A stretch of 64,000 nt of DNA from assembly GCA_949959185.1 (NCBI GenBank), contig CATLIX010000006.1:1-64000 (forward strand). The letters run 5' to 3'. The stretch comes from an uncultured Eubacterium sp. GTDB lineage: Bacteria > Bacillota > Clostridia > Lachnospirales > Lachnospiraceae. Below the pieces are notes generated by a model. It searched no databases and was not told the DNA's origin. It saw nothing but the letters and a program-made list of their open reading frames with translations. Within the stretch, counting starts at the first letter, position 1. Every line of letters starts with the position of its first letter. Positions 7,900 to 16,549 of this stretch are shown one piece after another. Both the position numbers and the translations under genes were made by a program.

Positions 7900-9729
7900 A
7901 TGGAAGATTTTCGTTTTAAAGTAAATCTGGGCGGCATGATTGAGATTCTGTCCGACCATCTTTACAGCAGTCCGGACGTTTATATCCGGGAACTTCTGCA
8001 GAACGGGGCGGACGCCATTACCGGAAGAAGGAAACTGCAGGGGGCAGAGGTGGAAGGGGAGATTACCCTGGAAATCACGGAAGGAAAGCAGTTAATCTTT
8101 ACCGATAACGGGCAGGGGCTGACAGAAGAAGAGATTCATCAGTTTCTGGCCATTATCGGAGAGTCTTCCAAACGGGAACTGGAACATAAGGATTTGCGTA
8201 CCGATTATATCGGGCGTTTTGGCATCGGACTCCTTTCCTGTTTTATGGTTTCCGATGAAATCTGCATGGTAACAAAATCCTGCCGGAGCGAGAACGCTCC
8301 GGTTCTGGAGTGGAAGGGAAAGCCGGACGGGACTTACACCATACGGAATCTGCAGCAGGAAGAAGACGGGCAGAGTCAGAAAGAAACGAAAACGAAACAG
8401 ATGTTATCTCACGGAACAAAAGTAATCCTGAAGGCAAAAGAGGGTATGGAGGATTATTTTACCGGAGAAACCATTGAAGAACTGCTCACATATTACGGAC
8501 TGCTGCTGCCCTTTCCTATACGGGTCCGCCGGCAGGGAGAGGAAAAGCAGATTAATCCCACCTATCTGCCCTGGGAAGGACGCACCACCAACAAACAGGA
8601 ACTTCTGCTGTTTGGTCAGCTTCTGTTCGGAGAGCAGTTCTTTGACTGCGTGACCTTCCGCTCGGAAGAAGGAAATGTGTCAGGCGTGGCCTATATTCTG
8701 AATTATACGGTACTGCCTTCTGCAAAATCTTTTCACCGTATTTATTTAAAGCACATGATGCTGACGGAAAAGGGAGATAATCTGATACCGGACTGGGCAG
8801 TGTTTACCAAATGCATTGTCCATGCCACAGATTTGCGGCCCACTGCTTCCAGAGAAGGGTTTTATGTGGATGAAACACTGGAATCTGCAAGGGAAGTGAT
8901 TGAGGACAGTCTGATTCACTATATTGATACGCTGGCAGAAGAAGAACCGGAGCGGTTTGTGCGGTTTTTTCAGATTCATCATCTTACGCTGATGTCGCTG
9001 GCTCTGGCAACTCCCAAACTGTTTGTGCGGCTGATTGATTACTTTGAATTTGAGACAACCAGAGGGACTATGACAGGATACGATTTAAGGATGTGTCCGG
9101 AACCTCTGGTGTATGCTCCCACCAGGGATAAATACAAGCAATTGTCCCAGTTGTTTTTCTCTCAGGACAGACTGCTGATTAACGTTTCCTATGTACATGC
9201 GCTGGACTTGCTCCAGCAGCTTGGGCGGGTATTTGAGAAAAAAGTCAGTGCGGTGGAGGAATGGGATATTGAAGATTTGATGGAAGACCTGTCTCCGGAG
9301 GATCAGGACGAGGGCTTTGATTTTCTGAAAAGTGCAAACCGGATTCTGAAAAACCATGACTGCCGGGCAGAGTTAAAATATTTCTCCCCCGTGCAGCAGC
9401 CCACCTTTTACCTGATAGATGAAAATACGCTGTTAAGCCGGCAGATTGCGTCTTCAAAATCTCAGGCGGACGCCATGTTTTTCCATATGCTGGACGCCTT
9501 TGCGGCGGAACTTCCCAATGACACAGCGGCTACCCTGTACTTTAATTACCGGAATCCCATTGTGAAAAAGATGATGGAAATCGAAGAAGAATCGGTGCTG
9601 AAGATATTTATCGAAATTCTCTATGTGCAGGCATTGCAGATTGGTGGATTTCCCCTTCACAACAATGAAATGGCCATGCAGAACCGCAATATTCTGGCTT
9701 TGATGGAGAGGGGGCTTTCAGATGGCTGA
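7900..9729 (+). CDS. Divergent Hsp90/HtpG-family chaperone
   Basis: A 609-residue GHKL-ATPase protein of the Hsp90 family. The N-terminal ATPase motifs are recognisable but divergent: RELLQNGADAI (Glu31 would be the catalytic acid and Asn35 the magnesium ligand), FTDNGQGLT (Asp69), RFGIGLLSCFMV (lid glycines) and HGTKVIL. A middle domain follows; ATDLRPTASREGFY resembles the catalytic-loop Arg segment (PLNVSRE in HtpG). The C-terminal dimerisation part is poorly conserved. AGGAGG precedes the ATG. The gene overlaps the next by 8 nt, which suggests tight coupling with the helical protein. It is not the standard htpG; the client is unknown. Confidence 0.85.
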   Translation: MEDFRFKVNLGGMIEILSDHLYSSPDVYIRELLQNGADAITGRRKLQGAEVEGEITLEITEGKQLIFTDNGQGLTEEEIHQFLAIIGESSKRELEHKDLRTDYIGRFGIGLLSCFMVSDEICMVTKSCRSENAPVLEWKGKPDGTYTIRNLQQEEDGQSQKETKTKQMLSHGTKVILKAKEGMEDYFTGETIEELLTYYGLLLPFPIRVRRQGEEKQINPTYLPWEGRTTNKQELLLFGQLLFGEQFFDCVTFRSEEGNVSGVAYILNYTVLPSAKSFHRIYLKHMMLTEKGDNLIPDWAVFTKCIVHATDLRPTASREGFYVDETLESAREVIEDSLIHYIDTLAEEEPERFVRFFQIHHLTLMSLALATPKLFVRLIDYFEFETTRGTMTGYDLRMCPEPLVYAPTRDKYKQLSQLFFSQDRLLINVSYVHALDLLQQLGRVFEKKVSAVEEWDIEDLMEDLSPEDQDEGFDFLKSANRILKNHDCRAELKYFSPVQQPTFYLIDENTLLSRQIASSKSQADAMFFHMLDAFAAELPNDTAATLYFNYRNPIVKKMMEIEEESVLKIFIEILYVQALQIGGFPLHNNEMAMQNRNILALMERGLSDG

Positions 9730-10852
9730 CTGGCTGGAAAGTTATGATCCGGACTGGATTATGGATGAACTTCTGGAGGAAACAGAGCATGGGAAACCGG
9801 CTATGGAGGTGCTGCGTCAGGCCATTCAGGAGGCGGATCGATATCAGGATGTGCCCTGGATGTTTCTGTTCCGCATGGAGTTCTGTCGGGAATCCACCTT
9901 TTACGGAGACGGTCTGGAGCTGCTGGTGACCTTTCCGGAACTTCTGGCTCTTTCCGATAAATATCCGAACCAGCCCGGCAATTACCGGTTTGTTTATAAG
10001 ACGGAAGCGGAACATATGATGTGGATTTACAAATGGATTCTGGATAACTGCACGGATTTTTATCAGATTTCCATGGAAGACTGTCAGAAGTTTTTTGAGG
10101 ACTACCGGAAGCGCTGCGTCAGCATGGGGCTGAGCCTCAGGAATTATTACGCCTCCATGTACGGATTTTACTGGCAGATTGACGAAGCATTTGCGGAGGA
10201 ATGCTTTCATAAATATGAAAAACAGCCCAGGGACAGCCACAGCGACTGCAGAGCCTGTGAGCGGAATATGGAAATCCGGTTTTATCTGGACCGGGACAAC
10301 CTGAAAAAGGCGGAGCAGTTGTCAGAGGATATTGAAAATTTCCGGCTGACCTGCGGCATCAATGAGAAACGGAGCGCCTGGCTGCGGATGAAAATTGCCT
10401 GGATGAATTATTATCTGGAACACGGATCTTATGAAAAGGCACAGGAATATGCCAGAATGGTGGAGCGGTATATGAACGGAGAAACAGAGTATGAATGCTG
10501 GAATGATTTTCTGGTCTGCTACGCCCATACCAATATTGGCAGAGGGCTGAAAATATACAAGGAGCACTGGAAGGAATGGCTGAATCTCCGCTGTCCCATG
10601 GATGCCTGCGATACGGAGAAAAGTATCTGCATTTTTCTGAAAGAGCTGAAAAAAGCCAGAAAAGGCGATACGGTAAAAATCAATTACGACAGTTCCTTCC
10701 CTCTGTACCAGGAGGATGGCCGGTATAAAATCATGGATTTGTATGAGTTTTATTATGAGAGGGCGCAACGTACGGCGGAAAAATTCGACCGGCGCAACGG
10801 AACGGATTATTACAGAAAGAAGTTGGAGGAAAGCCTGCATGAGGATGTATGA
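9722..10852 (+). CDS. Helical-repeat (TPR-like) protein coupled to the Hsp90-like gene
   Basis: A 376-residue soluble, mostly helical protein rich in Trp, Tyr, Glu and Lys, with paired-helix segments such as DNLKKAEQLSEDIENF and HGSYEKAQEYARMVERYM that look like tetratricopeptide units. I do not recognise a named family. A CRACERN segment near residue 180 has two Cys. It overlaps the Hsp90-like gene by 8 nt at its start and pdp by 14 nt at its end. TPR proteins are common Hsp90 co-chaperones in eukaryotes, so a partner or client-adaptor role is a reasonable guess, not shown. Confidence 0.7.
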   Translation: MADWLESYDPDWIMDELLEETEHGKPAMEVLRQAIQEADRYQDVPWMFLFRMEFCRESTFYGDGLELLVTFPELLALSDKYPNQPGNYRFVYKTEAEHMMWIYKWILDNCTDFYQISMEDCQKFFEDYRKRCVSMGLSLRNYYASMYGFYWQIDEAFAEECFHKYEKQPRDSHSDCRACERNMEIRFYLDRDNLKKAEQLSEDIENFRLTCGINEKRSAWLRMKIAWMNYYLEHGSYEKAQEYARMVERYMNGETEYECWNDFLVCYAHTNIGRGLKIYKEHWKEWLNLRCPMDACDTEKSICIFLKELKKARKGDTVKINYDSSFPLYQEDGRYKIMDLYEFYYERAQRTAEKFDRRNGTDYYRKKLEESLHEDV

Positions 10853-12143
10853 TCTCATTAATCAGAAGAAAAAAGGAAATGCTCTGTCTCCGGAAGAAAT
10901 CCGGTTTATGGTGGAAGGCTATACCGGAGGGGAAATTCCCGATTATCAGATGTCTGCCATGATGATGGCAATCTGTTTCCAGGGCATGAACGAGGAGGAA
11001 ACCCTGGCATTGACTCTGGCCATGCGGGACAGCGGCGAAGTACTGGATTTGTCTGAAATTGAAGGAATCAAGGTGGATAAGCACAGCACCGGCGGCGTGG
11101 GGGATAAAACTTCCCTGGTGCTGGCGCCCATGGCGGCGGCTCTCGGAATTCCCGTTGCCAAAATGTCAGGCCGGGGCCTGGGGCACACGGGAGGAACCAT
11201 CGACAAGCTGGAATGCTTTCCGGGATTTACCACAGGACTGACCAGAGAACAGTTTTACCAGAATGTCAGTCAGATTAATATGGCCATTATGGGGCAGACT
11301 GCGGAACTTGCCCCTGCCGATAAGAAACTGTACGCCCTCCGGGATGTGACCGCTACCGTGGATCAGCTTTCTCTGATTGCTTCCAGCATTATGAGCAAGA
11401 AACTGGCGTCGGGAGCAGACGCCATTGTACTGGATGTAAAAACAGGCAGCGGTGCTTTTATGAAAACAGAAGATGAGGCCTTTGCCCTGGCGAGGGAGAT
11501 GGTGCAGATTGGAAAAAACGCCGGGAAGAAGATTTCGGCTGTGGTGACGGATATGGACCAGCCGCTGGGCAATGCGGTGGGGAATTCCCTGGAAGTGAAA
11601 GAAGCCATTCTTTCCCTGAACGGTCTGGGCCCCGCTGATTTCATGGAAGTGGTGTATGCCCTTGGCACGGAGATGGTGCTGGCAGCGGGAAAAGCCTCCT
11701 CACCGGAAGAAGCGGAGCATATGCTGAAAGAGACCATTCGGAAGAAAACAGCGCTGGATAAATTTGCAGAATTTGTGGAAGCGCAGGGAGGGGAGCAGCG
11801 TTTCGTATACCAGCCGGAACTTCTGCCTGCCGCGGGAATCCAGCTTCAGGTGATGAATACGGAACAGGGCTATGTGGGCGGAATTCAGGCGGAGGAAGTG
11901 GGCCTTGCAAATCTGGCTCTGGGCGGAGGACGGGCAACGAAAGACAGTGAGATTGATTTGTCCGTGGGAATTCTTCTCCATAAAAAGCGCGGAGACGCAG
12001 TATTGCCCGGCGAGATTCTGGCGACGGTATACGCCAGCGATATGGAACGGGCCAGAGAGGCTTACGGGAAAATGGTGCTGGCTTACCGGATACAGACAGA
12101 TAAACCGGAGGAGGTTTCCATGATAAAAGGCATAATCCGGTAG
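10839..12143 (+). CDS. pdp: Pyrimidine-nucleoside phosphorylase
   Basis: Pdp splits uridine, thymidine and deoxyuridine with phosphate to base plus (deoxy)ribose 1-phosphate in nucleoside salvage. The 434-residue protein has the family signature: KHSTGGVGDKTSLVLAPMAA (the phosphate-binding loop), MSGRGLGHTGGTIDKLE and KLASGADAIVLDVK. The longer upstream frame is rejected: GGAGGA at 10825-10830 sits 8 nt before the ATG at 10839, and this start gives the normal length. It overlaps the helical-repeat gene by 14 nt. The salvage function has no obvious link with the upstream signalling genes. Confidence 0.95.
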   Translation: MRMYDLINQKKKGNALSPEEIRFMVEGYTGGEIPDYQMSAMMMAICFQGMNEEETLALTLAMRDSGEVLDLSEIEGIKVDKHSTGGVGDKTSLVLAPMAAALGIPVAKMSGRGLGHTGGTIDKLECFPGFTTGLTREQFYQNVSQINMAIMGQTAELAPADKKLYALRDVTATVDQLSLIASSIMSKKLASGADAIVLDVKTGSGAFMKTEDEAFALAREMVQIGKNAGKKISAVVTDMDQPLGNAVGNSLEVKEAILSLNGLGPADFMEVVYALGTEMVLAAGKASSPEEAEHMLKETIRKKTALDKFAEFVEAQGGEQRFVYQPELLPAAGIQLQVMNTEQGYVGGIQAEEVGLANLALGGGRATKDSEIDLSVGILLHKKRGDAVLPGEILATVYASDMERAREAYGKMVLAYRIQTDKPEEVSMIKGIIR

Positions 12144-12164
12144 CAGAGTCTCCTGTCCCCGGAG

Positions 12165-12209
12165 AACAGCCGCGAGGGTCAAATATCCATACAAGCATGG
12201 CTGTTTTCC
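12165..12209 (+). terminator. Terminator after pdp with an alternative pairing
   Basis: AACAGCC (12165-12171) pairs with GGCTGTT (12199-12205), followed by TTTCCTC. CCGCGAG (12170-12176) can instead pair with CTCGCGG (12216-12222). The two stems share bases, so they exclude each other. Confidence 0.6.
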
Positions 12210-12224
12210 TCATTGCTCGCGGGA

Positions 12225-12251
12225 ATAAACCGGCGGTGTTTTTCATATATT
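12225..12251 (+). promoter_or_regulatory. Sigma-E-type sporulation promoter of yqfCD
   Basis: ATA at 12225-12227, exactly 16 bp, then CATATATT at 12244-12251, a full match to the ATA-N16-CATANNNT sigma-E pattern. yqfC and yqfD are sigma-E genes in Bacillus subtilis. The expected transcription start (about 12257-12259) coincides with the yqfC ATG. Confidence 0.65.
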
Positions 12252-12256
12252 GCAGT

Positions 12257-12559
12257 ATGGGAAGAGAAAAGCGAACAAAATTAAGCCGGGTAAAGGAAAA
12301 TGTAAAATCAAATATTGTGGAATCTCTGGAACTGCCCGTGGATATTATGTACGGTGCGGTGATTCTCACCGCCATGGGCCGCAATCAGGTACTGGTGGAG
12401 AATTATAAGGGAATCATTGAATATACCCAGGAAAAAATACGTCTGCAGACCAAAACCTGCCAGGTGACCATTCAGGGAAAACGTCTGCTGGTAGAATATT
12501 ACACCAATGAGGAAATGAAAATTACCGGTTACATTCAGGGAATATTATATGACTCATAA
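12257..12559 (+). CDS. yqfC: Sporulation protein YqfC
   Basis: YqfC is a small mother-cell sporulation protein of unknown biochemical role, always next to yqfD. This 100-residue product has the family pattern: a basic start, LELPVDIMYGAVILTAMGRN, then VENYKGIIEYT and a beta-rich C-terminal half. A longer frame starts at 12197, but its first 20 residues cover the pdp terminator and sigma-E promoter and are not family-like. The ATG at 12257 has no clear Shine-Dalgarno sequence and coincides with the predicted transcription start, so translation may be leaderless or start further in. Confidence 0.85.
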   Translation: MGREKRTKLSRVKENVKSNIVESLELPVDIMYGAVILTAMGRNQVLVENYKGIIEYTQEKIRLQTKTCQVTIQGKRLLVEYYTNEEMKITGYIQGILYDS

Positions 12560-12570
12560 GGGGTAAAAAG

Positions 12571-13833
12571 TTGTTAATTGATAAATTGAAATTTTTGCAG
12601 GGGTATGTTAAAATCAGACTTTCAGGGTATGCGCCGGAACGTTTTCTGAATCTGTGCAGCAACCACAACATTTTAATCTGGAACCTGGAATACCAGGAAG
12701 ACCACTATGTATTCTGCATCAGCGTCCGGGGATTGAAAAGGCTGAAGCCCATTCTGAAAAAAACAGGGACAACGTTTGTAATCCTGGAGCGCACCGGCCT
12801 TCCTTTTCTGATGCGCCGCTACCGGAAACGGAAACTGTTTTTTGCGGGGATTTTTCTGTGTTTTGGTATTTTGTATACCATGTCCCTGTTTGTGTGGAAG
12901 ATTGAGGTACATGGAAATCTCCATGAGACAGACAGCAATATTCTGAAATTTCTGGAAGAAAATCAGGTATATCACGGGCTCTTAAAAAGCAAAATAAACT
13001 GTGAGGAAATCGAAGAAAAGCTCCGGGCAGGTTACGGGGATATCATATGGGCTTCCGCAAAGCTGGAAGGCACCATGCTGATTATTGACGTACAGGAAAA
13101 TCTGGCCACCAATCAGCAGGCGGAAAACCAGGCGGAAGAAGACGGGGAGCCCAGGGATCTGGTGGCAGAGAAAGAGGCTGTCATTTACAGCATTCTGACC
13201 CGCCAGGGAACGCCCATGGTGGAAAAAGGCTCAGAAGTTCATCCCGGCGATATTCTGGTGGAAGGGAAGAATCCTGTCATGAACGACAGTGAAGAGATTG
13301 TTTCCTATCAGTATTGTGTGTCGGATGCGGATATTCTGGGAGTTACGGAATACACCTATGAAAATCATTTTTCCATGTGGTACGAAGAAAAGCATTTTAC
13401 AGGCAGAACCAGTCAGTCGTATGGGCTGCGGCTGTTTGGCCTGCAGATGAAAATGCCCCATTTTTCCCGGAAATTTTCCGATTTTGATACGGTTACGGAT
13501 GAATATGACGTAAAGCTGGGAGAGACCTTTTACCTGCCTTTCAGTGTTACAAAAGAATTGTACCGGGAGTACCGGAAGGAGAAAAAGCAGTATACAAGGC
13601 AGGAGGCCGAACAGGCGGCAAAAGAGAAATTGAACGAATTTTGTGAAGAATTAACACAAAAAGGGGTTCAAATTATAGAAAATAATGTTATGATAGTAAC
13701 AGACGGGAAGAACTGTACAGCTTCCGGTACCATAAAAGTAATAGAACCCATTGGTACATCCAGGAAAACTGTACGCACAGACATACCGCAGGAAGGGCAG
13801 ATGGAAGATGAGTCTGAAGGAAACAGTAACTGA
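12571..13833 (+). CDS. yqfD: Sporulation membrane protein YqfD
   Basis: YqfD is a conserved sporulation protein made under sigma-E, similar to stage IV sporulation proteins. The 420-residue protein has an N-terminal basic domain (about 1-90), a membrane segment near 92-110 (FFAGIFLCFGILYTMSLFVW), and a long outside domain beginning IEVHGNLHETD. The start is TTG with AAGGGG about 7 nt upstream. It follows yqfC by 11 nt and its end overlaps phoH by 26 nt, so the three are translated as one unit. Confidence 0.9.
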   Translation: MLIDKLKFLQGYVKIRLSGYAPERFLNLCSNHNILIWNLEYQEDHYVFCISVRGLKRLKPILKKTGTTFVILERTGLPFLMRRYRKRKLFFAGIFLCFGILYTMSLFVWKIEVHGNLHETDSNILKFLEENQVYHGLLKSKINCEEIEEKLRAGYGDIIWASAKLEGTMLIIDVQENLATNQQAENQAEEDGEPRDLVAEKEAVIYSILTRQGTPMVEKGSEVHPGDILVEGKNPVMNDSEEIVSYQYCVSDADILGVTEYTYENHFSMWYEEKHFTGRTSQSYGLRLFGLQMKMPHFSRKFSDFDTVTDEYDVKLGETFYLPFSVTKELYREYRKEKKQYTRQEAEQAAKEKLNEFCEELTQKGVQIIENNVMIVTDGKNCTASGTIKVIEPIGTSRKTVRTDIPQEGQMEDESEGNSN

Positions 13834-14836
13834 TATCCCCGCAGAGCACATGACCAACGTATTCGGTCAGTTTGACGCTTACCTGAAGAAAATAGAGCGG
13901 GCGTTCGGCGTTACGGTGGTGATGCGGGATAATAAAATGAAACTGCTGGGGCGGGACAGAGATGTGGAGAAAGCCGCCAGAGTCTTTGCACAGCTTTTTG
14001 AGCTGTCCAGACGGGGCAGCCAGATTACGGAGCAGAATGTGGATTATGCCATTTCCCTGACCTTTGAGGAAAAGGAATCGGCAATCCTGGAAATGGATAA
14101 GGAGTTAATCTGCCATACCATAAACGGAAAACCGGTGAAGCCCAAAACGCTGGGGCAGAAAAAGTATGTGGATGAAATCCGCGATAAAATGATTGTGTTC
14201 GGCATCGGGCCTGCGGGTACCGGGAAAACCTATCTTGCCATGGCCATGGCAATCACAGCCTTTAAGAAAGAAGAAGTGAGCCGGATTATTCTGACCAGGC
14301 CGGCTATTGAAGCCGGAGAGAAGCTGGGCTTTCTGCCTGGAGATCTGCAGAGCAAGATAGACCCGTATCTGCGGCCCCTGTATGACGCACTGTATCAGAT
14401 TATGGGGGCGGACAGTTTTCAGCGGAATATGGAAAAAGGCCTGATTGAAGTGGCGCCGCTGGCTTACATGAGAGGAAGAACCCTGGATAATGCATTTATC
14501 ATTCTGGATGAAGCCCAGAACACCACGCCGGCCCAGATGAAAATGTTTCTGACCCGAATTGGTTTTGGCTCCAAAGTGGTGGTAACAGGAGACGCTACCC
14601 AGAAAGATCTTGCGCCGGGAATGGTATCCGGACTGGACGTGGCGCTGCGGGTACTGAAGCCGGTGGAGGATATCGGAATCTGTACACTGACCAGCGGCGA
14701 TGTGGTGCGTCATCCGCTGGTACAAAAAATAGTAAAGGCTTATGAAGAGTATGAGAAACATGAGAGAAAAGGAAGCGGAAATAACAGCAGAGAACGAAAC
14801 AGAAATCAAAAAGCTCGAAGGACCGAAAGATACTGA
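13808..14836 (+). CDS. phoH: PhoH-like ATPase/ribonuclease
   Basis: The PhoH family binds ATP and is linked to RNA processing together with YbeY, which is encoded two genes downstream. The 342-residue product has an N-terminal KH-like domain (about 20-100), Walker A GPAGTGKTYLAM, Walker B FIILDEAQN, and the RIGFGSKVVVTGD segment. The start at 13808 overlaps the end of yqfD by 26 nt. A frame beginning at 13751 adds residues that are not family-like. The C-terminal ~25 residues are basic and low in complexity and overlap the next gene. Confidence 0.93.
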   Translation: MSLKETVTDIPAEHMTNVFGQFDAYLKKIERAFGVTVVMRDNKMKLLGRDRDVEKAARVFAQLFELSRRGSQITEQNVDYAISLTFEEKESAILEMDKELICHTINGKPVKPKTLGQKKYVDEIRDKMIVFGIGPAGTGKTYLAMAMAITAFKKEEVSRIILTRPAIEAGEKLGFLPGDLQSKIDPYLRPLYDALYQIMGADSFQRNMEKGLIEVAPLAYMRGRTLDNAFIILDEAQNTTPAQMKMFLTRIGFGSKVVVTGDATQKDLAPGMVSGLDVALRVLKPVEDIGICTLTSGDVVRHPLVQKIVKAYEEYEKHERKGSGNNSRERNRNQKARRTERY

Positions 14837-16001
14837 GCGTCGCGTCAGGAATTTTATGCTTCTTGGGATGGCGGGGGCCAGTATTCTGGAATGTATTCTG
14901 TCCGGTATTCTGAGCCATCAGGAAACAGACCGGATGATAATACTGGTCTTTTTCGGGATTCTGTATTCTGTGGTTTTTTTGGCAGGAATGGAACTTTATC
15001 GCCTGCAGAAAGACTGGTTTTATGAAAAAGCGGCTGATTACAGAACCATTGCCCGGTGGTACTGGATATTCTGCGGAGCCGGAGTATTGTTCGGATTATT
15101 GCCGGAATATGCAAGGCCGGTACTTCTTCTGTCACTGGGTATGACGGTGGTTACCGGTAGTTTTTTCGGACTGGCTGCAGGAATTTTTCATGCGGCGGTG
15201 TTCTGCCTGTGCGGACAGACAAATGCCTGTGTGCTGCTGTGCGATATTTTTCTGTTGATTGGCGGCTGTATGGCGGCTTCTGTTTTGCAGGAAATCAAAG
15301 AGCAGCGCCATGAGATTTTGTTCCTGTTTCTCTATACCTTTGGCAGTATTTTAATCTTTTCCTTTGTACGGACTGGTCAACTGGAATGGGATGTGTTAAT
15401 CTATGGAGTATGCAATGGTATTTTTTCCTCCATTGGCGCCGGGATTTTATACCGGAAGGTATATTCATATCCTGAAAATTCCAGAAAACAGGAACTGGAA
15501 CGAATTGTGAGAGACGACTTTGGGCTGGTGCAGGAAGTACGGAAATTTTCCAAAATGGATTATAATCATGCCATGAAAGTATCCGTTATTTCAGAGAACT
15601 GCGCCAAAATTGCCGGAGCCGACCCGGATTTGGCGGCGGCGGCCGGGTTTTATTACCGTTTGGGCAGAATGGCCGGAGAGCCTTATGTGGAAAACGGAGT
15701 GGCTCTTGCCAGGAGCAACCGTCTGCCCTCGGAAGTCATTGCAATACTGCGGGAATATAACGGAGAGCAGGCATTGCCTTCCACACTGGAATCGGCCATT
15801 GTGCATATTGTGGACAGTGTGGTGACCAAATTTGACGTGCTGGATAAAGCCACCCTTTCCAGCTCCTGGAATCAGGATATTCTGGTGTATCAGACTCTGA
15901 ATGAGAATTCAGCTTCCGGACTTTATGACAAATCCGGATTCAGCATGAATATGTTTTTGAAAATCAGGGATTATCTTATAAAGGAGGCCAGTCTGTTTTG
16001 A
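14742..16001 (+). CDS. PgpH/YqfF-like membrane protein with degenerate HD domain
   Basis: In this gene order (phoH-x-ybeY) the slot normally holds pgpH, a 7TM-HD phosphodiesterase that degrades c-di-AMP. This 419-residue protein keeps the membrane part (about 50-235, six or seven segments) and a C-terminal HD-like domain (about 265-400), but lacks the large extracellular domain. The catalytic motif normally read as YHDIGK is YYRLGR here, and the downstream His-His pair (HHG) is replaced by EYNG. The metal site is therefore lost and phosphodiesterase activity is not expected. The start is uncertain: ATG at 14742, 14751 and 14760 are all possible, all overlapping phoH. Confidence 0.8.
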   Translation: MKSMRNMREKEAEITAENETEIKKLEGPKDTERRVRNFMLLGMAGASILECILSGILSHQETDRMIILVFFGILYSVVFLAGMELYRLQKDWFYEKAADYRTIARWYWIFCGAGVLFGLLPEYARPVLLLSLGMTVVTGSFFGLAAGIFHAAVFCLCGQTNACVLLCDIFLLIGGCMAASVLQEIKEQRHEILFLFLYTFGSILIFSFVRTGQLEWDVLIYGVCNGIFSSIGAGILYRKVYSYPENSRKQELERIVRDDFGLVQEVRKFSKMDYNHAMKVSVISENCAKIAGADPDLAAAAGFYYRLGRMAGEPYVENGVALARSNRLPSEVIAILREYNGEQALPSTLESAIVHIVDSVVTKFDVLDKATLSSSWNQDILVYQTLNENSASGLYDKSGFSMNMFLKIRDYLIKEASLF

Positions 16002-16492
16002 CAGTAAGTATAGAGGAAGAAGTGGAAGTGAATTTTCCTTTTGATTATAAGGAACTGGCGGAAGCGGTAATACGGAACGCGGCAGAGGCGGAAAAGTTTC
16101 CCTTTGAATCGGAAGTAAACCTGCTTCTTGTTTCTGCGGAAGAAATACGGAAGGTGAACCTGGAATTCCGCCAGATTGACGCGCCCACGGACGTACTTTC
16201 CTTTCCCATGATACAGTATGAGAAACCGGGAGATTTTACCGGAATTGAGCAGGATGAAGATAATTTCAATCCTGATACGGGAGAGGCGCTGCTGGGTGAT
16301 ATTGTGCTGTGCGTGGACCGGGTCAGGGAACAGGCCCTTGAATTCGGCCACAGTGAAGAACGGGAATATGCGTTCCTGATTCTGCACAGTATGCTGCATT
16401 TGTTTGGATATGACCATATGACCAGGGAGGAGGCTGCGGTAATGGAAGAGAAGCAGAGAAAACTCCTGAATCAGATGGATATTTTAAGATAA
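15998..16492 (+). CDS. ybeY: Endoribonuclease YbeY, rRNA maturation factor
   Basis: YbeY is a zinc metalloprotein needed for 16S rRNA 3'-end processing and 70S ribosome quality control. The 164-residue protein carries TDVLSFPM and the zinc motif HSMLHLFGYDH (H-x3-H-x5-H). The residue after the first His is Ser rather than the usual Gly, but the three ligands are intact. TTG start at 15998 with AAAGGAGG about 10 nt upstream; it overlaps the stop of the preceding gene as TTGA. Confidence 0.95.
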   Translation: MTVSIEEEVEVNFPFDYKELAEAVIRNAAEAEKFPFESEVNLLLVSAEEIRKVNLEFRQIDAPTDVLSFPMIQYEKPGDFTGIEQDEDNFNPDTGEALLGDIVLCVDRVREQALEFGHSEEREYAFLILHSMLHLFGYDHMTREEAAVMEEKQRKLLNQMDILR

Positions 16493-16549
16493 ATTTATTT
16501 CAGTAGTCCAAAAGGGCTGCATATCACAGAGAACCTGGAGGAATGAATC

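Noticed and set aside
10716-10838. Upstream extension of pdp
   Set aside because: Lies inside the helical-repeat gene; the ATG at 10839 has a good ribosome site and gives the family length.
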